A DNA stretch of 64,000 nucleotides from Diphasiastrum complanatum (GCA_029204225.1 CM055092.1:72659074-72723073), one strand, 5' to 3'. Positions 34,265-44,909 are shown, counted from the stretch's first letter. The notes: generated by a model from the letters alone, not told the origin. A program made the numbers and translations.

Positions 34265-34780
34265 TGTCATGTGCCAAATCTCAAGCAAATAGCAATTACA
34301 AAAGAATTAAAGCTAATAGCAAGAAAAGTACATAGCATTCAAGATAACATATCATTAGAAATCTAGAAACATGGAGATCACAATGGAATCACATAAAGAA
34401 AGAGTACAATCAATGAAAATGGAGCATTGATTCATGTGGATAGGGCACATGAGACCTAGCAATGGAGATCCATATGGCTCACATTCACAAGCTAGAAGCT
34501 CTCACTTGCAAATGAGCCAAAGATTCACAAAATAATGTCTCTTGCCTAGTTATAGACAACGCTCTCACTTAGCTTAGCTTAACTATCTTGAGAGATAGTT
34601 AGCCCTTGTTAAGTAACTACATTGGGCCCTTGTTGGCCTATTATCCTTATTAATTACTTTGGAGGGCCTAAAGAGAGAACCGCCTTGTTTTTAAGGCTAA
34701 TAGCTCCTTTTGGGCCTACAAAGCTTACAATGGATATTCTGATGCATTGATAAGCACTAATGTACTAGTAGTACATTACA
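34265..34780 (-). repeat. C2 3' LTR
   Basis: 516 bp on the minus strand, aligned end to end with the 523-bp copy at 39,608-40,130. Visible differences include small indels near 34,340 and 34,600. The first bases read TGTAATG instead of TGTCATG. Confidence 0.9.
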
Positions 34781-36110
34781 CTCCCTACTTAAACATTTTT
34801 GTCCTAAAAAATAAAGACGCTTGTCTGATGAGCTGGATCGCCTTGGTTAAGTAGTCAGGATTGATGAGGATGTGTCATCCACAAAATTATTGTCTCATTA
34901 CAAATCCAAAACTGTCGAATTGAATCCATTTTGTTAGCTTCAGACTGTAATCCTTGTTCCCATGGAGGAAAAATTGATAGTCGAAGAAGAGTTTGATGAA
35001 GCACCATATTGCTTGTTGGCAATCAATCTGTATGGAATGGACAGAGTGCATCACCACAATATCCTCTTTTGTCTGCTTCCTTGACATCATAACAAATTGG
35101 ATGCTTATCCAATTCCCTTGGATTCTTGGTTTTCCATTGCATCTGGCTCTTCTACCGTAGCTGACAATCCATGTTGTTTAACCAACTTGATGAAGAACAT
35201 TATAATTCTTCCATGAGCAATGGTAGTCATGAATTGTTGTTCAAATATAAATGTTGTATATGAATATCGAAATTCGGTCGTATGGTGAAACGTAATTCTG
35301 GGCATACTGTTGACCGAAATATATTCTTTCAAATTTGGTCAATACCTCATTCATAGGTGGTTGTGAATATTTGACCTGATTGACCTAAAAAATGGACTCT
35401 TGTCTCGAAATATAAAATTTGCAGTTGCCCATATAAATCGTTGAAGCATCAATCCCAAATAGTGAAAATACATTTCAAAGTTGAAGTAGGGATTTGACGT
35501 TCCGATTGTTCCAAATAACCATTGATGAACAATCATTGTTGACATTACTCAATTGAGGATTGATCACATTAGAGTCCATTGAGCAATGTAAACCTCTCCA
35601 AAGAAACTGATATAGATTGATGGCATATTTTAAAATCAGCTTCCTATAGAGTGTTGGTTGACTGAGAGAGTATTCCCAATCATTATTCACATCCATACAT
35701 TCCAAACATGCACATGAATTACATATTGGCTTTTGAATTCTAGAGAATCTATAGGAGTAAGGTTCTCCAACAAAAGCCACTTGAAGCTCTTGACTAATGG
35801 ATCCATGAGATGTTGAACAATAATCCAAAGTACTAACACAAGTAGAATTTATCTGGATTATTGAAATCTCTTCACTTCTACCAGTATCCATGTTGAAAAC
35901 CTCACACCCCCTTAGATCATTGTCAAAAATAAAATCATTCTCAAAAACTCCCATATCAATTTGACATGGTTCGTAGATCGGATCCTTATAATAACCACTC
36001 AATTCCAAATCATGGAATATTGGTGTCATAGAGTCCTCAATCTGAAAGTTTAGTGAATGCCTTGATCGACTTTCTTCGAGCATAGCAATATTCCCAATCT
36101 GACGATCCAT
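34781..36110 (-). pseudogene. C2 second ORF, broken, unknown function
   Basis: The minus strand carries an open frame at 36,110-35,475 (211 aa, starting MDRQIGNIAMLEESRSRHSL) followed by frames at 35,545-35,351, 35,332-35,105 and 35,090-34,887. One frame has a CNSCACLEC Cys cluster. The last piece, HGNKDYSLKLTKWIQFDSFG, is shared with C1. I know no family with these motifs, and polymerase signatures are absent. It may be an extra (env-position) ORF or what is left of a much-decayed pol. The region ends next to the polypurine tract. Confidence 0.5.
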
Positions 36111-36211
36111 AGTTGTTTGTTCATTGACCAGATTAAGGCATTGATGTAGGTCAAGTTCCGGACTTTGATGGTTGAAGTGAAACCGAAAGGATGTTCAATT
36201 ATCTTCACATC

Positions 36212-37630
36212 TCAATCTAAATCTTGACATTTGTCTAAATCCTGATTTTTACCATCTGTTGTTGCAATTGTGTTTGGATCTGCGCCTTCACTCTCATCAT
36301 CGCTTTGCTCATCTGACTCATTGTCCTCACTTCGCTCATTCGCTTCATCGTTGTCACTTGGCTCATCAGACTCATTGCTGGAATCATCTTCATCTTTAGA
36401 AGTTTCTTCCCTTTCATTCACATGCGGTTGTTGATCCACTGATGCTTTAGTGTGTACACTCACTTTCTGAATTCGCATCTTCATTTTCTCAAACCACTTG
36501 GATTGTTCTTCTTTCCTTTCAACTTCCAGTTTAAGCTTTTGTTCTTGTTGTTCGTACTTTAAAGCATATTCCATAGTTTCCCTTAATTGGAACCCAGGCT
36601 GGAGAGAAGTAGTTTGTAGATAGTTTTCTACAATGCTCCGATATTGAGGTTGTAAGCCATATATATAGCATTGTACAAGATATACTTCTCCATAATCGAA
36701 TACTGGGACCATTTGTTGGAATTCTCTATTGTACTGAGCAACTGTAGTTGTCTGGTCCAAAGAACACCATTGGATGAAGTCAGATTGATTGAAGATTTGT
36801 CTACAAACTCTTTTGAAGATTAAGCAGTTCTCAGGAAGAAAGTCGTGAACGATGTTCCACCATGACTGAACACGTCCTTGGAAACCTGATGAGGCAAAGA
36901 AAACCATACTACTGTCATCAATACCTCCACTATAGTAGAAGTTATAATCCAAATCTTCTAGCCAATTGTCTACATTAATGGAGTGAAGGCTTCCATCAAA
37001 GGTAGGACTAACGTATTTAGACAATTGTTGGTTGTAATAATAAGGTTTCCGTTGAGCGGTGACTTTCCACCATTCATTGATATGGTTTGTAGATAAGTGC
37101 TCCAAAGCAAGTGCACGATCCATCATATTGCACAACTCCATAAAACTAGCGGCATAAACGGATTTGGAAAGAGTTGGATGAAGCACATTCTTTATAGGCG
37201 TTTGAAGGAAACCCACATAGTAGTTCAAACATTTTATATACTCAAATTTTGTCTTCTGAACCAATGTCAAGAATTGTTGATTAAATTGTTGTACAGAACC
37301 AGTTTGTTTGAGAAATTCAAATGATTTCTCATAAAACCTGGTAATACTATCAATGAAAGCAATTTTGAATTGATTCCAAAGCTCTGTGCTCAAGTGTGCT
37401 TGAGTATCCCACCATGCTCGAACTTGTCCTTGAAAACACAATGAAGCGAAATAGATTTTATCTTCTTCAGAATAATGGCGATGACGAAAATAAGCTTCTA
37501 ATTCAGTCAACCAATCATCAATGCTGATTGAACTTGGTTGTCCGTCAAATACAAGGCTGTAACGTATAATTTCAGATTGTATTTCATCAATAGATGGAAA
37601 TTGAATGTTTTGACTATAACGGTCCATCAT
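36212..37630 (-). CDS. Double-Gag protein of C2: two tandem retrotransposon capsid-like domains, 472 aa
   Basis: Gag forms the intracellular particle that packages element RNA. This frame is uninterrupted and starts MMDRYSQNIQFPSIDEIQSE. Domain 1 (about aa 30-175) has SIDDWLTELEAYF, EEDKIYFASLCFQGQVRAWW and FNQQFLTLVQKTKFEYIKCL. Domain 2 (about aa 210-370) repeats the plan: NVDNWLEDLDYNFYYS, DSSMVFFASSGFQGRVQSWW and YNREFQQMVPVFDYGEVYLV. Both match the Retrotrans_gag layout of WL...F...ALxGxAxxWW. A basic, coiled-coil-like stretch (aa 380-420) and an acidic Glu/Asp/Ser tail follow. No zinc knuckle is present. The frame starts about 2 kb after the PBS. The intact reading frame in an otherwise decayed region is notable. 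Confidence 0.8.
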   Translation of the reverse strand: MMDRYSQNIQFPSIDEIQSEIIRYSLVFDGQPSSISIDDWLTELEAYFRHRHYSEEDKIYFASLCFQGQVRAWWDTQAHLSTELWNQFKIAFIDSITRFYEKSFEFLKQTGSVQQFNQQFLTLVQKTKFEYIKCLNYYVGFLQTPIKNVLHPTLSKSVYAASFMELCNMMDRALALEHLSTNHINEWWKVTAQRKPYYYNQQLSKYVSPTFDGSLHSINVDNWLEDLDYNFYYSGGIDDSSMVFFASSGFQGRVQSWWNIVHDFLPENCLIFKRVCRQIFNQSDFIQWCSLDQTTTVAQYNREFQQMVPVFDYGEVYLVQCYIYGLQPQYRSIVENYLQTTSLQPGFQLRETMEYALKYEQQEQKLKLEVERKEEQSKWFEKMKMRIQKVSVHTKASVDQQPHVNEREETSKDEDDSSNESDEPSDNDEANERSEDNESDEQSDDESEGADPNTIATTDGKNQDLDKCQDLD

Positions 37631-38295
37631 TAATGACTAGTGAAGACTTGTGGATTATGAATTCACCGTCTGGAATTTATTCAGAATGATATTTTACAAG
37701 TTGGTAAAATTGCTCTTCTCCACTCACTTAAAGATTCTGAGTCCTCGAAGAATAAAGTGGATGTGAATGGAAAGTGTAACAAATTAAAATGAAGTATCAA
37801 TTGTGTTCAATCTGTCACCACGGACAATTTTGCTTTTTACAGCGTTTGAATCCGATCTAAAACGGAGATGATATGAAGATTTGAAAATTTCTAATGGAAA
37901 CACGAAAAAAAACCGACTCAAGAAAAGGGTCTTGAATTTTTTTTTGAAAAGTAATAATGACACAATTTTAATAACTTAGCAGTGTCAGGCTCATCTTTTT
38001 ATCACTTTTCGGTTTTATAGCACTGGGATCCGAGCTCAAACAAGGAAGTTACGAAAATTAAAAGAAGAACTGGTAAATGGATAATATACCACTTAGAAGG
38101 GGGGAGGTTATTGAAAAAAAATTACAATTGAAATAAATAACACTTTGAAATCATGAAACATTGGCGTGCTCGATGAAAAATATTTGAAACCCTGAAAAAA
38201 ATCCAAAAATCGTTGGCAAATTTTTGGTTGCTCTTGTGGTGTAATTTGGGTGCTCGTCAAAAAAAATTTAGAGAAAGAAAATCTCAACGGACGCT

Positions 38296-38331
<36 letters not shown>

Positions 38332-39590
38332 GTATCCGACACTTAGAAAGAGAGAAGAGATAGCCGACGCTTAGAGAGAGAGAAGAGGTAGCCGACGCTT
38401 AGAGAGAGAGAGGTATCCGACTCTTAGAGAGAGAGAGAGAGTTGTCATTTCCTGCAGCAAGCTTGTGATCAACATATTCGATGCCCAATTCGTATTTCGA
38501 TTCTTCACATGAATCTGCCGATTTGGGTTCATCTGTAATGATTCATAGGTGCGGAGGGGAGCTTCTGGCAGCCAGAAGCATAGCCAGATTGTGAGTGTGC
38601 TAGCATAAGTGCATGATGATCAAAGGATAAGCGAGTGGGCATTGATAGTCATTCATCATTGAACAAGGCAACTACGCTGATTGCTTGAGCCTTCCTCACA
38701 GATTCATGATTTGTCTAGATCGCATGAGCGGATTGAAGCAAGCTAGCAAAGTGTTTTGCCTGTGCTGTCGGTTTGACAAAGCATCGGATGTTTTAAGATT
38801 GAGTTCCTGCCTCGGCAGCAGTCTTTTCTTTCGGGCAGGCTTTTCTCTCGGACCATGGCATCGCATGGTAATCAGATGAGAGGACGAGATGGGACACAAT
38901 AGTGGCGAGGACAGTCAAAAGAATCTGGTAGCTTTCACAATTTTTCAAAAGTACCTATTTCCCAGACTGTGGATCATCAACTGTTTGATTCTGCACCGTA
39001 GGAACGCTTCCTCCTTGCCCTACAACTTCCATTGCATCGATACCGTCGTTGTAGTCAGGTGGCGCAAGCATAGATGAGAGAGAGAGAGAGATAAAGAAGA
39101 TACCCAAGGGCGTGGGTGCGCGGCAGGGTAGGGTTAGGGTTAGGTTAGGATTGTAGGTGGGTAGGGTTAAATTTGTTTTTTATACATTAAACTTCAAAAT
39201 GAAGAATTTGAAAAAAAATTTCAACAGAAACAAAACTTCAAAGCTGAAACATTGAAGTGCTTCTCTCTCACTTGGAAAAGATCCACAAAAAAATTTTAAA
39301 ATTCTGGCAATTCTGACCCATCTCCACAAATTTGATCATAACTTTCTCAATATTGATCCAAATCAAATAAACTCAGTACCTAAAAAAAGCTACAACAAAC
39401 TCTATTAGGCTATAGTATCAGATCAATGATTGAATGTGATTTGATGGGTGAAATTAACAACAGAACGAAACTGAAAATTTTGAAGAAAGCAAACTAACAA
39501 AACTAGAGTTACAAATCAAGATTTGTCATAACTTTTTGGATACCAAATGTAATGGAATTGTCATAGAATCATCATGAATCATGAATCTAT
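37631..39590 (-). other. C2 5' leader with GA-rich tandem repeats
   Basis: No gene recognised. 38,298-38,445 holds GAGA runs and three to four copies of an about 33-bp unit with TAGCCGACGCTTAGAGAG. The telomere-like tract lies at 39,127-39,150. The segment 38,460-39,070 is unrelated to the pinin fragment found in the matching part of C1; it may be a different captured sequence, but I could not identify it. Confidence 0.5.
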
Positions 39591-39607
39591 GCTCTAATAC
39601 CAAGAAA

Positions 39608-40130
39608 TGTCATGTGCCAAATCTCAAGCAAATAGCAATTACAAAAGAAGTAAAGCTAATAGCAAGAAAAGTACATAGCATGTCATTAGAAAGCTAGAAA
39701 CATGGAGATCACAGTGGAATCACATTAGCAATGAAAGAAAGAGTACAATCAATGTAAATGGAGCATTGATTCATGTGGATAGGGCACATGAGACCTAGCA
39801 ATGAAGATCCCTATGGCACATTCACAAGGAAGCTAGAAGATCTCACTTGCAAATGAGCCAAAAGATTCACAAAATGATGTCTCTTGCCTAGTTATAGACA
39901 ATGCTCTTACTTAACTTAACTTAACTATCTTGGGAGATAGTTAGCCCTTGTTAAGTATTATTTAAACTACATTGGGCCCTTGTTGGCCTATTATCCTTAT
40001 TAATTACTTTGGAGGGCCTAAAGAGGGAGCCGCCTTGTTCTTAAGGCTAATAACTCCTTTTGGGCCTACAAAGCTTACAATGGATATTCTGATGCATTGA
40101 TAAGCACTAATGTACTAGTAGTACATGACA
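39608..40130 (-). repeat. C2 5' LTR
   Basis: 523 bp from TGTCATGTACTA to TTGGCACATGACA on the minus strand. The PBS lies 5 bp beyond its end. Confidence 0.92.
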
Positions 40131-40177
40131 TAAAGTAGTAATTTTTCTACAACGACACATCCTCCATCATGACTACT

Positions 40178-40963
40178 TGTAGTGGGGCTATTTCTTTTCT
40201 AGCCTCAACCCAAAATCCAAGCAAACAAGCATCAAGGAGATGAAGTTAGTCGTCACGCGGAGGTTCGATCCCGTGAGAGCAATAACATATCTCAGATTAT
40301 AACATGAATGTAATATCTACATCTAACTCTAACATCCATTGACCCTAAGCATTAACACTACATCATTAACCCTACAATCCACAATGAAGATAGCTTACTC
40401 CTCCTCTCTCTCCCTTTCTCTCTCACAAAAAATATAAGAAATAGCAATTCCCATAACATTCAGATCCAACAATTAGCGAATATAACAAAAGCATGAGAGA
40501 TGGAGGAAAAAAGATAGAGACCAAGGACATTCACAAATCCATTCCATAAGAGAACCAATTTCCTTGTATTGAAATGAAGATATGAACATGTTTCCAAACT
40601 TGAGTTTGGCACTATTTATAGTGGAGAGGAGGGCCTTGGCCTCAAAATCCTATTGGACTATTTTTACCTCCCTAACTATTCAAACTTAAAAAAGAGTGGG
40701 AACCCATTTAAAATTGGAGGGAACCAATTTAAATTTGAATTTGAACCAATTTTAGTGGGAGTCCCAACTTTATTCACTAACTTGACATTTAGGCCCTGCG
40801 ACATTAAAAGTCTCACAAAAAGGCCTAAAGTCCTTTATTAACTTTCTAATTATCAAATAACTATGTGATCATCGGGTTGTGGACTTACACACGCAGGGTA
40901 CCAAATCCCTCTCACTTACTAACTAGGGTTAGGGTTGCATCGGGATCCGCAAACCCTCCAACA
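40178..40963 (-). repeat. D 3' LTR, 786 bp
   Basis: TG...CA ends on the minus strand. A TATA-like CTATAAATAG lies at about 40,612-40,621 on the minus strand. Confidence 0.85.
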
Positions 40964-41221
40964 GTATCCCCCACCAAAACTGGTGGCAGTCCCACGACAC
41001 CTGCCTTGAGAGTTGAATGCAAATTTTCAATAATAGCCATATGGGTCCGGTCGTTCAAGATAACCTTGTTCATTGACAAATGGGTAGTCGACACCATCCA
41101 AAAAAACATCCCAAGATAAAGCTTGTTGATTTTGATCCTTGTAGATAGGTGCAGCTGCTAGCATTGACATTGTTGAAGCTAATGACAAGGTCACAGATTT
41201 TTTTTTTTTTGACATTTTCAA

Positions 41222-41770
41222 ATATTTGTAACTTCTTGAGAAAAAAAATTAATCTCTAGAAAGCCCTTTTAATGCTCTACAACTCTAGCTATTCAGATGG
41301 AATTATAGAGAATAGAAGGTTGGGCAAAAAATGAATCAAACAAGACAAAAAAATAAAAAATATGGAAGTTTCTGGTTCTTGACAAGTTTACAAATAATTT
41401 GCCCAATACTGAACGAATTCAAAAACAATTATATGACTAGAAAGCTCTTTCAATGCTCTACAATCTTAGCTATTTAGATTGATTACAAAGAATAGAAAGA
41501 TGGGCGGAAATTGAATAAAGAAGAACAGAAAAATTAAAAAACAGAATTTTTGGTTTTTGACAAGTTTATAGAATTTTGTTGCCAATTTAAAAAAATTGTA
41601 ACTTTCCCAATACTGAACAGAATTCAAAAAAAATTACATGGCTAGAAAGCCCTTTCAATGCTCTACAATCCTATTTATTTAGATTGAATTACAGAGAGCA
41701 AAAAATTGGGCAAAAATTGAATAAAAAAATAGCAGAAAAAAAAAAAACAGAAAATACAATCCCCTCTCAT
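41222..41770 (-). repeat. Three tandem degenerate repeats (181 and 205 bp apart) inside D
   Basis: TAGAAAGC followed by TTTCAATGCTCTACAAT occurs at 41,257, 41,438 and 41,643. Each unit also has a GAATTCAAAAA-type part and an A-rich end. A 64-aa minus-strand frame at 41,027-41,221 next to it has no known motif. Confidence 0.75.
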
Positions 41771-42452
41771 TTTTTGAATGTTTTTGGACATAAAAATCAC
41801 ATCCATAATGCAAAGCTAACCCTAGCATGCCAAGACCAAGATGCCTAAATGCAAGCTAACCATTAACACTACTCCATTAACACTACGATCTACTAACGCT
41901 ACTTCAATGAAGGAAAAACTCTCTCTCTCTCACACAAAAAATAGAATAAAGATAAATCCCAACAACTAGCAAATTCAACAATTGATAAATCTAAAGAAAG
42001 CATGAGAGATGGAGGAGGAGAAAAAAAGAGCAAGGACATTCTCCATCCATTCCATAAGAGGCTCTACCACCTGTATTGAAATGAAGAGAGAATATGATTT
42101 CCAAACTCGAGTTTGGCACTATTTATAGTGGAGAGGAGGGTCTTGGCCTCAAAATTCTATTGGCCCATTTCTACCTCCCTAACTATTCAAACTTAAAAAA
42201 GAGTGGGAACCCATTTAAAATTGGAGGGAACCAATTTGAAATTGAATTTGAACCAATTTTGGTGGGAGTCCCAACTTTATTCACTAACTTGACATTTAGG
42301 CCCCGCGACACTAAAAGTCCCGCAAAAAGGCCTAAAGTCATTATCAAATAACTATGTGATTATCGGGTTGGACTTACTCACGCAGGGTGCCAAATCCCTC
42401 TCACTTATTAGCTAGGGTTAGGGTTGCCTCTGGATTCGCAGACCCGCCAACA
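41771..42452 (-). repeat. D 5' LTR, 3'-truncated
   Basis: It starts TGTTGGCGGGTC at 42,452 and matches the 3' LTR through GCATGAGAGATGGAGG. Near 41,800 the match fades, so the end is uncertain. TATA-like CTATAAATAG lies at about 42,119-42,128 on the minus strand. Confidence 0.7.
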
Positions 42453-42457
42453 CTACT

Positions 42458-42587
42458 TAACCAAGGCGATCAAACTTCAAACAAGCATTTTCATTTTTGA
42501 GGACAAAAATGTTTAAGTTGGAGGAGTGTCATGTATTTTTAGTACATCAGTGCTTTTCAAGGCAATGCTTTGTAGGCCCAAAAGGAA
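42458..42587 (+). mobile_element. C1 3' end: polypurine tract and first 61 bp of the 3' LTR
   Basis: TTGAGGACAAAAATGTTTAAG and GTTGGAGGAG precede TGTCATGTATTTTTAGTACA (42,527). Homology to the 5' LTR stops after GGCCCAAAAGGA near 42,587, where unrelated sequence begins. Confidence 0.8.
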
Positions 42588-43149
42588 AGAGCTCCATCCA
42601 TTGTTCAAGAGACCTTTTGTATCAAAAGGCTTGAGTTGCATGGAGAGAATCAAGAAGACCAAGACTCATGCTCAGCATGATGAAGAATCCGATGATGAGA
42701 CATTGGAAGCATACATGCAAAGAATAAAAAAGCCACATGTACAAGGAACATACAACCCAAAGTTAGTCATGGCCATTCAATCTTTGAAGCCATACTGTAA
42801 AACAAGGGAAGTATTTTCTTAACCATATTGATTGTCCATTAGGACCAAAAGAATGCTTTAAGTGTAAATCTAGAAATGTTTTAAAGAAAAACATCAAATA
42901 GAGTGGTCAATCTCAAGTTGTACCAAGAATGATTTTGATTTCAAAGTCATCAAGTTATTTATCTTTGTTTGTTAAAATCAATTAAGCTTTTAGTAGCTTA
43001 ACACTTGTTTTGCATACTTTATCCAAAGTAAACTATGGTGATGTGTTGAATTACAATCATATATGAAAAAGAACTTCTAAGCCCTTAAAGCATAGAAACA
43101 TTACTTCTTAGGAAATGATTTCTTGGTTAAGACGTACCATTAAGGCCTT
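42588..43149 (+). other. Unidentified short coding-like stretch
   Basis: A frame open to 42,822 reads SCMERIKKTKTHAQHDEESD and HVQGTYNPKLVMAIQSLKPY. It starts at the truncated C1 LTR edge. It may be an inner part of the gypsy element seen next, but I do not recognise it. The rest is stop-rich. Confidence 0.3.
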
Positions 43150-43740
43150 AGATACTTTATGCCTCAACAATCCATTGCTAAAGAACAAAAGAATCGACCA
43201 AAGAATGCAAATTTGTGTCGGAGGGCAGTCAAGTATGAAGAAGGAGACTTAGATCTCCTAAAAGTTTGAGAAGAGAAGACTTAGGAAAAAGAAGGGCAAT
43301 AAGAAGCTATATCCCAAGCTAGCCCAAAGATGTTATGGACCATTCAAAATCAAGAAAGTAATTAATGAAGTTACTTGTGAGCTTGAATTACCTATTATTT
43401 GAAATCCCTGATAAATTCCATGTAAGTCTCTTAAGGAAATTCAATGGTCCTATACCTAAAAGAATTTCGGATGAACTTCCTTAAGTTCTAGGAACTGAAG
43501 AGATTCTTCAACCCGAGCAGATCTTAATGCACAAGATCATACCTGAAAGAAAAGAATTAACGTTGATACTATACCTCCTCAAGTTTAAGAATCATCCAAC
43601 CATGGATGCTAGATGGATGAAAGAAGATTTCTTCTAAGACTCGTATATAGAAATTCTAGATTCTTATTTGAGAAATATTTGTTGAGGACAACGCTTTATG
43701 CGTCATAGGGGTGTAAATTGTAGAGGAGTAATGTGTTAAA
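43150..43740 (+). pseudogene. Ty3/gypsy integrase C-terminal and chromodomain-like remnant with polypurine tract
   Basis: The plus strand reads YPKLAQRCYGPFKIKKVINE, VTCELELPI, FHVSLLRKFNGPIPKRISDE, EILQPEQILMHKIIPERKEL and HPTMDARWMKEDFF. This order (GPF...I...FHVSLL...ILxxR/K...W.....ATWE) is that of the integrase tail plus chromodomain of chromoviruses, here with several stops and one shift. GAGGACAAC and AGAGGAGTAATG then TGTGTTAAAG near 43,732 may be the polypurine tract and LTR start. Confidence 0.7.
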
Positions 43741-44040
43741 GAAATAAAGGGGTTTTCCCATCTTCCATCTTCACATAGAGTTTGATGACATGAAACTACC
43801 AATGTCCATCATTCTATTTGGATATTGAATGAACTTATTGCTCTAATGATTTGAGTTTACAAGTATTACTACCTGTAGAACTAAAGACCTCTTTTTTTAT
43901 GAGCCATGTCTGATGATATGAAAACTGACCTTTCTTTGAAGGTATGTCCAGGTACTCATGAAAGTGCCTGAAGGACAAGAATCAAAAGCTTTTTATGCTT
44001 AAGATTGTTAACAAAGAAGGCTTATGACAAGTCTATAATG
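43741..44040 (+). other. Probable LTR of the gypsy remnant
   Basis: It follows a polypurine-like tract, lacks coding potential and leads into tandem repeats. Confidence 0.35.
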
Positions 44041-44290
44041 AAGGCTCAGAGGAGTCTATAAGGAAGGCTTATTTTTAAGTCTATAAAGAAGGCTCAGAGG
44101 AGTCTATAAAGAAGGCTTATCTCTAAGTCTATAATGAAGGCTCAGAGGAGTTTATAGAGATTGGGACTAGTCCAAGGGACTGATCACCCTATGGACTTTT
44201 TCCACCATGATTGAGAATGGGCAACCTCTAGAAAAAAGTGTCAATGACCATGATTGAGGATGGGCAACCTCTAGAAAAAAAAGTCCCAAT
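44041..44290 (+). repeat. Two tandem repeat sets, 48 bp and 43 bp
   Basis: AAGGCTCAGAGGAGT starts at 44,041, 44,089 and 44,137. ATGATTGAG followed by ATGGGCAACCTCTAG starts at 44,207 and 44,250. Copies are close in sequence. Confidence 0.8.
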
Positions 44291-44399
44291 GAACTAATGA
44301 CTATCATGCAAAATAAGATGGACATATAGTTTGGCTTTTTCCCTAGTAAGATTGCACTTGGGTGAATTCCCAAGTTGTGACAATATAAATCCATATGTT

Positions 44400-44838
44400 A
44401 ATAAGAGGCCAAGTATAAACCCTGTGCCACCTACCTTGCCACATGGCTTCTAGGCTATGGGCACCCTCCTACACTCTTACTTCACCATCCAACTCATTCT
44501 AACAACTCTCACAAGCTAATACACCTCGCCCATTCACTCTCTCTAACTAATACACCTCACCCATACACTTCACTTCATCTTTAGTTCAATTGGAGTCTTC
44601 CATACACCTCATGCACTTGTACTTGACACCTCACTCACTTTGGAATGCTTCTCCACTCTCTATATAAGTGGAAATGCGTCCCCCTACCAAGAGGTTTCCA
44701 TCATTTTGCAACCTAGCTCTTTTCTTTTGTTTGTTTTTGTGTACATGTGATTTGGAGAAGAAGTTTGAAGCTTTGGCTTAAGGAGGTTATGCCAAAATTT
44801 GGATTGGAGGCTTTGGAATCTCAAATCCTCTTGGATCT

Positions 44839-44909
<71 letters not shown>

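Larger units (their letters stand above)
34265..40130 (-). mobile_element. Complete LTR retrotransposon C2 (5.9 kb) with TSD TAAAG
   Basis: The element is bounded by TAAAG at 34,260-34,264 and 40,131-40,135. LTRs: 39,608-40,130 (5') and 34,265-34,780 (3'), both TGTCATG/TGTAATG...CATGACA or near. PBS is GCTCTAATACCA on the plus strand at 39,591-39,602 (tRNA-iMet type). The polypurine tract AAGTAGGGAG lies next to the 3' LTR. The internal 4.8 kb holds a leader of about 2 kb, a double-Gag ORF and a decayed second ORF. There is no recognisable protease, RT, RNase H or integrase, so it should need enzymes from another element. It is inserted in C1 in opposite orientation. Confidence 0.92.
40178..42452 (-). 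mobile_element. Short non-coding LTR element D (2.3 kb) with TSD CTACT
   Basis: CTACT flanks it at 40,173-40,177 and 42,453-42,457. Removing it restores collinearity of C1 with C2 (GACTACTTAACCAAGG). On the minus strand the 5' LTR starts TGTTGGCGGGTC at 42,452 and the 3' LTR starts TGTTGGAGGG at 40,963 and ends CCCCACTACA at 40,178. The purine tract GGTGGGGGA precedes the 3' LTR. The internal part is only about 0.8 kb and has no polymerase. The 3' portion of the 5' LTR and the PBS appear deleted. A solo LTR of the same family lies at 60,037. It is a non-autonomous, TRIM-like element. Confidence 0.85.
29287..42587 (+). mobile_element. LTR retrotransposon C1, interrupted by two nested insertions
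   Basis: Parts are: 5' LTR 29,287-29,786; PBS 29,792; internal region to 34,264; insert C2 34,265-40,130 plus one TSD copy; internal 40,136-40,177; insert D 40,178-42,452 plus one TSD copy; internal 42,458-42,526 with polypurine tract GTTGGAGGAG; and the first 61 bp of the 3' LTR (42,527-42,587). The pieces are collinear with C2. GAGGACAAAAATGTTTAAG before the polypurine tract is gypsy-like. The 3' LTR is truncated, so the flanking TSD (TACAT would be expected from 29,282-29,286) cannot be checked. No polymerase was found. Confidence 0.85.

Noticed and set aside
34786-36110. C2 second ORF as an envelope gene
   Set aside because: The position fits, but no signal peptide, transmembrane segment or fusion motif is visible and the frame is broken.
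42094-42351. 85-aa plus-strand frame, also seen as 62 aa at 40,653-40,841
   Set aside because: Both lie antisense in the two D LTRs and have no motif; shared sequence reflects LTR identity, not a gene.
44041-44160. CRISPR-like array
   Set aside because: The 48-bp units are contiguous with no distinct spacers, and the context is plant LTR DNA.
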